From NCBI GenBank assembly GCA_009885805.1, contig VFJZ01000028.1:1-64000 (forward strand): a DNA stretch of 64,000 nucleotides. Direction: 5' to 3'. Position numbers and translations under genes: made by a program. The notes under the pieces are model-generated. The model ran no database searches. It was not told the origin of the DNA and was given only the letters and a program-made list of their open reading frames with translations. Positions 57,637 through 64,000 of this stretch are shown here, piece after piece. The stretch's first letter is position 1. Every line of letters begins with the position of its first letter. The DNA is from Actinomycetota bacterium (GTDB lineage Bacteria > Actinomycetota > Thermoleophilia > Gaiellales > F1-60-MAGs149).

Positions 57637-57965
57637 ACGATCCGCCCGCCGGTCGGCTCGATCGGCAGGCCGGCCGCAACCCACGCCTTCATGCCGCCCG
57701 CGACGTTGGAGCAGGCCTCGCGGCCGGTGAGAGTCAACGCCTCCGCCACGGTGTCGGATCGCACGCCCGAGCGGCAGATCACCAGCGTCGCGGCGGTCTC
57801 CGGCATCTCACCGAGCCGAGCTGCGAGCTCGGACATCGGCAGGTGCAGCGCGCCCGGCGCCCGCCCGGCGTCCCACTCGTCCCGTTCGCGGACATCGAGG
57901 AGCAGGGCGCCCGCCGCCTGCTCCAGTGCCGCTTCGGCGACCGGTACCTGTCGCACCCGGGACAC
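57633..57965 (-). CDS. rhodanese-like domain protein
   Basis: LLLDVRERDEWDAGRAPGALHLPM; VICRSGVRSDTVAEAL. Confidence 0.92.
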   Translation of the reverse strand: MSRVRQVPVAEAALEQAAGALLLDVRERDEWDAGRAPGALHLPMSELAARLGEMPETAATLVICRSGVRSDTVAEALTLTGREACSNVAGGMKAWVAAGLPIEPTGGRIV

Positions 57966-58041
57966 GCGTCCAACCGTAGCGGAAAGGGCCACCGGTACAA
58001 TCCCCTGGCCCGGGACGAGTCGGGGCAAGGCCAGCAGCGGC

Positions 58042-58938
58042 ATGCCGAGGAACCCACGCGCCTACCGACTGATCGTCCTGACAGCGCTGCTTGCGTTGTC
58101 GTTCGCGCTCGTCACGGTCTACTTCCGGGAAGGTGCCGACGGCAGCCTCCATCGCACGCAGCGCTGGCTCGGTGACACGTTCGCGCCCGCCTCCGGCGCG
58201 GTGCAGCGCGCCGTCCAGCCCGTCCGCGACGCCGGCGAGTGGGTCGGCGATGTCGAGGACGCCCGCCGCGAACGCGACCGTCTGCGCGCCGAGAACGAGC
58301 GCCTCCGCCGGCAACTCGCGGATATCCAGAGCGACGGCCAGCTCGCGGCCGAGCTCCAGGCGGAGCTGTCCTACATCCGCTCGGACGAGTTCCCGGCGCT
58401 CGGCGACTACGCGCCGCTCGCGGCGGTGGTCATCGTCCGCTCGCCGGCGCTGTTCTCACAGAAGGTCCTGCTCGATCAGGGCACGAGCGCGGGCATCCAG
58501 GTCGGCGACCCGGTCGTGTCCGGCGTCGCGACCGACGAGACCGCCACGGCGGCCCTGATCGGGCGCGTGACGGCGGCGTCGCGGGGAACCGCGGAGGTGA
58601 CGCTGATCTCGGACGCTGCGATGGCGGTCGCGGCGGGCGTCGCCGGACGTCAGGCCGCCGACGGCATCCTGCAGCCGAACGCCGGCGACCGGAGCACGCA
58701 GGTGCTCGACTTCGTCGCCAAGGTGGCGACCGTCAACCCCGGCGACCTCGTCGTCACCTCCGGGTTCGGCAGCGCCGAGGGCGGCGTGCAGTCGTACTTC
58801 CCGCAGGGCATCCCGATCGGGGTGGTCTCCTTCGTGTCGCAGTCGGACACCGAGAGCTACAAGACGATCCAGGTCACGCCGTGGGTCGATCTGAGGAGCT
58901 TCCGCACCGCCGTCGTCCTCACCCGGAGCACCGCGTGA
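58042..58938 (+). CDS. mreC: rod shape-determining protein MreC
   Basis: N-terminal TM, coiled coil RDRLRAENERLRRQLADIQ, C-terminal domain; followed by mreD/mrdA/rodA. Confidence 0.93.
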   Translation: MPRNPRAYRLIVLTALLALSFALVTVYFREGADGSLHRTQRWLGDTFAPASGAVQRAVQPVRDAGEWVGDVEDARRERDRLRAENERLRRQLADIQSDGQLAAELQAELSYIRSDEFPALGDYAPLAAVVIVRSPALFSQKVLLDQGTSAGIQVGDPVVSGVATDETATAALIGRVTAASRGTAEVTLISDAAMAVAAGVAGRQAADGILQPNAGDRSTQVLDFVAKVATVNPGDLVVTSGFGSAEGGVQSYFPQGIPIGVVSFVSQSDTESYKTIQVTPWVDLRSFRTAVVLTRSTA

Positions 58939-59486
58939 CCGGCGTCGTCGGACCCGGCGCGGTCTGGCTCGTCCTCCGTGCGACGGTGCTCGTCGTCGTC
59001 GCGGCGCTGCTCCAGGTGACGGTCGCCGCCGACCTCGAGGTGCTTGACGGCCGGCCCGACCTGGTCGTGATCGCGGTGGCGTCGATCGCCATCCTGCAGG
59101 GGCCGTCCGCCGGAGCGGTGGCCGGCTTCGCCGGCGGCTTCCTGGTCGACTCGCTCGGGCTCGGCGTGATCGGCTCGACGTCGTTGACGCTGGTGGCAGT
59201 CGCCTACGGCGTCGGCGTGTTCGGCGAGGGCCTGCGGCGCACCGCCGCCGTCCGTCCCCTTCTGGCGATCGGCGCGGCATCGCTCGCTGCCGGCGCCGGC
59301 CAGTTGACCCTCGCCCTGCTCGTCGGCAGCGTCCCCCAGGCCTCGCCGGCGCTGGCGCTCGCGATCGTTCCGGGGGCGATGCTCGACGTGCTGCTGGCGA
59401 TCGGTCTGTACCCGGCCGTCCGGCTGCTGCTGCGTCGGCGCGGGCCGCGGACGGTGTCGCTCGATCTCGGAGCAGCGCGGGTCTGA
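58935..59486 (+). CDS. mreD: rod shape-determining protein MreD
   Basis: Small multi-TM protein RPDLVVIAVASIAILQGPSAGAVAGFAGGFLVDSLG between mreC and PBP2. Confidence 0.88.
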   Translation: MTGVVGPGAVWLVLRATVLVVVAALLQVTVAADLEVLDGRPDLVVIAVASIAILQGPSAGAVAGFAGGFLVDSLGLGVIGSTSLTLVAVAYGVGVFGEGLRRTAAVRPLLAIGAASLAAGAGQLTLALLVGSVPQASPALALAIVPGAMLDVLLAIGLYPAVRLLLRRRGPRTVSLDLGAARV

Positions 59487-61711
59487 TGCTGTCCGAGCAG
59501 CCACCCGCTTTCGAACCCCGTCCGCAGTCGGTTGCTCTCACCCTGCGGGTCGCGGTGCTGGGTGCGGTCGCGGTCCTGCTGTTCTCGGTGCTGTTCTTCC
59601 GCCTCTGGGTCCTCCAGGTGCTGTCGGCGGAGCGCTACCAGGGCGCCGCTGCGGCGAGCCAGGAACGCACCGTTCGCGTCCAGGCGCCACGCGGACGCAT
59701 CCTCGACGCGGACGGCTCGATCCTCGTCGGCAACCGACCGGGAGACGCCCTCACCTTCGACCTCACGACCGACCCGGCCGTCGTCCGTGCCTGCGCCGAG
59801 GAGCCGCCGGCACGCCCCGCTCCGCCGCCCCTCCCGGACGAGGCGGAGCTGCGCCGGCTCCTGAAGGGCCTGAAGGGAGCGGCTCGCCGTGCCCGCGAGG
59901 CCGAGATCCGGGCGCGCTCCGCGCCGGCGCCGGTCCGCAGGGTGTGGCGCGGCTGCGCGCGGCAGAACGAGGCGCTGGTGTCGCTCGCCCGGCTGGCCGG
60001 CGTCCACATCGGCCGCTTCGAGGATCGCATCCACGAGGGGCTCCGTCGCGCTCCCTTCGAACCGGTGACGCTGGTCGACGACGCCGAGCGGACCCTCATC
60101 TTCTACGTCAAGGAGAACGGCAGTCGCTTCCGCGGCGTCAGGATCGCGAAACGGACGCTGCGCGACTATCCCGCGATCGAGCGCTCGCTCGACGTCGGCT
60201 ACGCAGCGCAGCTGTTCGGCTCGATCGGCGAGGTGACGACGGACGACCTTGCCGAGCCCGAGACGTACCCGGGCGTCGCGGCCGGTGACGTGGTCGGCCA
60301 TTCGGGCATCGAGCGCGCCTACGACCGCTGGCTGCGGGGACGTGACGGAACGCTCAACGTCGCCGTCGACGCTCAGGGCAACCCGCTCGGGCGGGCCACG
60401 CTCGTCCCGGCACCCGTGCCCGGGCGCGACGTGCGGCTGACGCTCGACATCGAACTCCAGGTCGCTGCGGAGCGCGCGCTGCGCAAGGGCATCAGGATCG
60501 CCCGCGAGTCGGGCGGTCCGGACGGGTCGGCGATGCCGGCCGCCGGCCGCGGCGCGCTCGTCGTGATGGACGTCCGGACCGGCGCGATCCGGGCGATGGC
60601 GTCGTGGCCGAGCTTCAACCCGGTGAAGACGATCGGCAAGGGCGCCGACGCGTACCTGTCGAGGCTCTTCGCCGACGAAGAGCGCGCACCCCTTCTGAAC
60701 CGGGCGACCGATGGCATCTACCCGCCGGGCTCGATCTTCAAGCCGGTGACGGCGATCGCCAGCATCTCCACCCGCCTCTCGACCGTCGTCGAGGAGATCA
60801 AGTGCGGCCCGTTCCTGGACGTCGACGGTCAGCGCTACAAGAACTTCGAGACCGACACGAACTCCTTCATCTCGCTCCGCTCGGCAGTCGCCCAGTCCTG
60901 TAACACCTACTTCTACGAGCTGGCGCGGCGGCTCTACGACGCGACCTCGAAGGACGGCACGGCGCAGCCGCAGGCCGAATGGATGAGACGGTTCGGCTTT
61001 GGCGAGCGCAGTGGTTTCGACATCCCGGACTCCACCGGCATCGCGCCCGATGCCGAGTACAAGCGGGAACTGTTCGGGGACGACGCGATCAACAACCGCT
61101 GGACCTCCGGTGACGCCGTCAACGCCGCGATCGGCCAGGGTCTCGTCCAGGTGACGCCGCTGCAGATGGCGTCGTTCTACGCCGCGATCGCCAACGGTGG
61201 CACCCTCGTGACGCCGCATCTCGGCCAGCAGATCGAGGAACCGGGCGGCGACGTCGTCCGCGAACTGCGCTTCAAGGCGCGCCGCGAGATCGATATCGAC
61301 CCGTTCGTCCTGGAGACGATCCGCAGTGGCCTGCGCGGCGTCACGCACGACCTCAGCGGCACCGCGGTCAGGGCCTTCGCCGGCTTCCCCGTCGGGGTCG
61401 CCGGCAAGACCGGCACCGCGCAGAAGCCGCCGCTCGACGACTACGCCTGGTTCGCGGGCTACGCGCCGATCGAGAGTCCGCAGCTCGTCGCGGTCGCCGT
61501 CGTGGAGCAGGGAGGCTTCGGCGGCGTCGGCGCCGCGCGCGCGGTCCGCGACGTCTTCGCGCACGCCTTCGCCGTCGGCCGTGACGACGTCCCGCGGCGC
61601 TACCGTGAGGACGCCGGGATCCCGCTCGACTTCTCGCAGATCATCAACGGCGAGCAATTCGGCGACCCGGAGGCACCCGCGGCGGTCGCCGCCGCGACGG
61701 GGGGCGGATGA
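59486..61711 (+). CDS. mrdA: penicillin-binding protein 2
   Basis: PRGRILDADGSILVGNRPG; GSIFKPVTAIA (SxxK region), SCNTYFYELARRL, GVAGKTGTAQ. Confidence 0.95.
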   Translation: MLSEQPPAFEPRPQSVALTLRVAVLGAVAVLLFSVLFFRLWVLQVLSAERYQGAAAASQERTVRVQAPRGRILDADGSILVGNRPGDALTFDLTTDPAVVRACAEEPPARPAPPPLPDEAELRRLLKGLKGAARRAREAEIRARSAPAPVRRVWRGCARQNEALVSLARLAGVHIGRFEDRIHEGLRRAPFEPVTLVDDAERTLIFYVKENGSRFRGVRIAKRTLRDYPAIERSLDVGYAAQLFGSIGEVTTDDLAEPETYPGVAAGDVVGHSGIERAYDRWLRGRDGTLNVAVDAQGNPLGRATLVPAPVPGRDVRLTLDIELQVAAERALRKGIRIARESGGPDGSAMPAAGRGALVVMDVRTGAIRAMASWPSFNPVKTIGKGADAYLSRLFADEERAPLLNRATDGIYPPGSIFKPVTAIASISTRLSTVVEEIKCGPFLDVDGQRYKNFETDTNSFISLRSAVAQSCNTYFYELARRLYDATSKDGTAQPQAEWMRRFGFGERSGFDIPDSTGIAPDAEYKRELFGDDAINNRWTSGDAVNAAIGQGLVQVTPLQMASFYAAIANGGTLVTPHLGQQIEEPGGDVVRELRFKARREIDIDPFVLETIRSGLRGVTHDLSGTAVRAFAGFPVGVAGKTGTAQKPPLDDYAWFAGYAPIESPQLVAVAVVEQGGFGGVGAARAVRDVFAHAFAVGRDDVPRRYREDAGIPLDFSQIINGEQFGDPEAPAAVAAATGGG

Positions 61712-62883
61712 CGATGCGGCTGCTGCGTCGGCTCGACCTCGTCCTGCTCGCCGCCGTCAGCGGCATCGTCGCCTACGGCACCGTCACCGTGCTCTCGGTG
61801 ACTGGGCCCGAGACGACCCAGCGACATCTGATCTACGTCGGCATCGGCGCCGCACTTGCGCTCACCGTGGCGGCGATCGATCCACGCCTCTACCGGCGGT
61901 TCGTCTGGCCGACCTACTCCGCGCTCGGAGTTCTCCTGGTCGTGGTCCTCGGACTCGAGGCCTCCCGTGGCTCGAGTCGGTGGATCGAGTTGCCCGGCTT
62001 CAACCTGCAGCCGTCCGAGATCGGCAAGCTCGTCGTCGCCGTCGCGCTCGCCGCGGTCGTCGCCGACGCCAGCCGCGAGAAGGCCGGCACCTGGCGGGCG
62101 TTCGGCCGGTCGCTGGTGGTCGTGGCCGTGCCCGGCGTGCTCGTGTTCCTGCAGCCCGACCTCGGCACGGCGATCGTCTACGGCGCGATCTGGATCTCGA
62201 TCGTCTTCGTAGCGGGCGCTCGCCTTGTGCAACTCCTCACGGTCGGCGTCGGCGCGATCATCGTGGTCCTGCTGGTGTTCGACCTCCTGCCCGCGTCAGG
62301 CATCCGCGTGCTGCAGCCCTACCAGCAGGCCCGTCTCACCGCCTTCCTCGATCCCGGCTCCGCCAGCGACGCCGCCTACCAGGCGCAGCAGTCGAAGATC
62401 GCGATCGGCTCCGGCGGTCTGTCCGGGAAGGGGCCGGAGGGCGCCGCGGTCTCGCTGCAGGGGTTCCTCCCGGAGCGGCACACGGACTTCATCTTCGCCG
62501 TCGCCGCCGAGCAGCGCGGGTTCGTCGGCGCTGCCCTGCTGCTCGGCCTCTACATCCTGGTGGTGTGGCGTGCGGTGCGAACGATCACGCGGGCGGCGAC
62601 GCTGTACGAGAGCCTGGTCGCCGCCGGCATCGCCGGCATGTTCGTCGTGCAGATCTTCGTCAACATCGGGATGACGCTCGGGATCATGCCGACGACGGGA
62701 ATTCCGTTGCCCTTCATGACCTACGGTGGCTCGAACACGCTCACGAACCTGATGGCCGCCGGCCTCCTGCTCGCGATCCAGGTCCGCGGATCCGCACCGG
62801 AACCGGCGCGCCTGGCCGACCACGAACTGGTGCGGGGGTCGCGACGCGCGCTGTCGGCGTCGAGTGCTGCGACACGGCAATAG
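61708..62883 (+). CDS. rodA: rod shape-determining protein RodA (SEDS glycosyltransferase)
   Basis: FNLQPSEIGKL; FLQPDLGTAIVYG; FLPERHTDFIFAVAAEQRGFVGA; GIPLPFMTYGGSNTL. Confidence 0.95.
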   Translation: MTMRLLRRLDLVLLAAVSGIVAYGTVTVLSVTGPETTQRHLIYVGIGAALALTVAAIDPRLYRRFVWPTYSALGVLLVVVLGLEASRGSSRWIELPGFNLQPSEIGKLVVAVALAAVVADASREKAGTWRAFGRSLVVVAVPGVLVFLQPDLGTAIVYGAIWISIVFVAGARLVQLLTVGVGAIIVVLLVFDLLPASGIRVLQPYQQARLTAFLDPGSASDAAYQAQQSKIAIGSGGLSGKGPEGAAVSLQGFLPERHTDFIFAVAAEQRGFVGAALLLGLYILVVWRAVRTITRAATLYESLVAAGIAGMFVVQIFVNIGMTLGIMPTTGIPLPFMTYGGSNTLTNLMAAGLLLAIQVRGSAPEPARLADHELVRGSRRALSASSAATRQ

Positions 62884-63073
62884 CGCGGCGTTCGGAGGCC
62901 CCTGGATCGTCCTACGCGTGACGGCGATGCGGTCGAAGGGCTGACCGCATCGCCGTCACGCTGCGGCGACCGTCTGCTGCGCCGCAAGCGGCGCAGCCGC
63001 GGGCTTCGCGGGTGACTCGCCCGCCGCTCGCGGAAGGCTCCTCGACCACAACGCTCTTTCCGTGCCGAACCAC
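62884..63073. repeat. dispersed structured element, copy B
   Basis: Near-identical blocks to 50478-50715; hairpins 62916-62961 (19 bp, perfect), 62976-62997, 62997-63011. Confidence 0.85.
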
Positions 63074-63444
63074 TACCCGATCCTGAGGATCGTCTCCATC
63101 CCGAGCGCGCGATGGTCGGCGATGGTGCAGATGAGGCGGTACCGGCCCGGGGCCAGTCGCAGGCCGAACGTCGCCGTGTCGCCGGGCGCGACGAAGACGG
63201 TGTGGAGGACGCGCGTGCCGGTGAGCAGCGTCAGGTCGTGGTCGTCCTCGCCGCGGTTGCGCACGGTCAGGCGGACCCGGCCCTGGCCGAGCCGAGGCCG
63301 GCCGAGGTCGATGGCGTACTCCGTCTCGACGATCTCCGTCGCCTGCGGCAGGTGCGGCGGCGGCGGCAGCGTCGTGCGCCGGACGGCCGCTCCCGCCGGT
63401 ATCGCCACCAGCACCGCGAGCGCGAGCGACAGGGCCAGTCTCAT
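63073..63444 (-). CDS. secreted cupredoxin-like protein
   Basis: Signal peptide MRLALSLALAVLVAIPAGA; FGLRLAPGRYRLICTIADHRALGMETIL (C...H...M copper-ligand pattern). Confidence 0.8.
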   Translation of the reverse strand: MRLALSLALAVLVAIPAGAAVRRTTLPPPPHLPQATEIVETEYAIDLGRPRLGQGRVRLTVRNRGEDDHDLTLLTGTRVLHTVFVAPGDTATFGLRLAPGRYRLICTIADHRALGMETILRIG

Positions 63445-64000
63445 CGGAACATCGAGCGGCCGAGCGCCGGCACCGACGCGAAGTCGGGCATGACCGCGGC
63501 CGGGTCACCGCCGAGCCAGTCGGAGATGATCGCCGCGTAGACCGAACGGAAGTCCGTCTCCACCTTGACGTTCCCGCGCGCGTCCAGGTCGGCGATGTTC
63601 GGGGGTGCCGACGCCAGTCCGCCGCGGACGGCCGACCCGACGAGGCCCATCAGGCCGCCGGCGCCGTGGTCGGTGCCGTTCGAGGCGTTCTCGCGGACGC
63701 GTCGGCCGAACTCCGAGTAGACGAGCGTGACGACGTCCTGTTCGACGCCGCGGGCGGACAGGTCGGCCTGGAAGGCAGACAGGCAGGTCGCGAGCTCCTT
63801 CAGCTGACGGTCGTGGCGGACGTTCTGGCCGGCGTGCGTGTCGAATGCGCCCCAGTGCACCGTGACGATCCGCGTCCCGAGTCGTGCGCCGAGGACGACG
63901 GCTGCTGTCTGCAGCTTGGCCGCGAGCGGCGAATTCGCCGGGTAGTTCGCGCCGGCGGCGGCGGCCGCGAGCGGTGCGAGCTGTCCGATCACGTCGGTCG
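63441..64000 (-). CDS. DUF1501-like protein (5' end beyond window)
   Basis: VTVHWGAFDTHAGQNVRHDRQLKELATCLSAFQADLSARGVEQDVVTLVYSEFGRRVRENASNGTDHGAGGLMGLVG. Confidence 0.85.
   Translation of the reverse strand, partial: TDVIGQLAPLAAAAAGANYPANSPLAAKLQTAAVVLGARLGTRIVTVHWGAFDTHAGQNVRHDRQLKELATCLSAFQADLSARGVEQDVVTLVYSEFGRRVRENASNGTDHGAGGLMGLVGSAVRGGLASAPPNIADLDARGNVKVETDFRSVYAAIISDWLGGDPAAVMPDFASVPALGRSMFR

Noticed and set aside
1-64000. CRISPR array, prophage or integrative element
   Set aside because: No regularly spaced 25-40 nt repeats, cas genes, phage structural genes or att-flanked integrase; the tyrosine recombinase at 22605 looks like a housekeeping XerC/D.

Overview
High-GC actinobacterial chromosome segment, probably Thermoleophilia/Solirubrobacterales-like (inferred from gene content and composition only). 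Most of it is ordinary housekeeping: ffh-rpsP-KH-rimM-trmD // rplS-lepB x3-rnhB-yraN-comM-dprA, sodA, xerC/D, a WhiG/FliA-type sigma factor, an EF-G paralog, hutF-hutU, a hyuAB/amine oxidase/amidohydrolase/glutamine synthetase catabolic stretch, nnr-alr-cca, and mreC-mreD-mrdA-rodA. There are two tRNAs (Trp-CCA, Gly-GCC). The most unusual signals are: (1) a dispersed ~190-240 nt element in two copies (about 50478-50715 and 62884-63073) with three conserved hairpins and compensatory substitutions in the stems; (2) a ~3.6 kb accessory island splitting the normally adjacent trmD and rplS genes, built of IS remnants, a decayed hydrolase and a tight two-gene HTH + unknown-protein module; (3) a third signal-peptidase paralog that appears to have lost both catalytic residues; (4) a family of four palindromes with the core CAAAGGnGCC/GGCnCCTTTG. 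All calls come from reading the sequence and the supplied ORFs; no database search was run.
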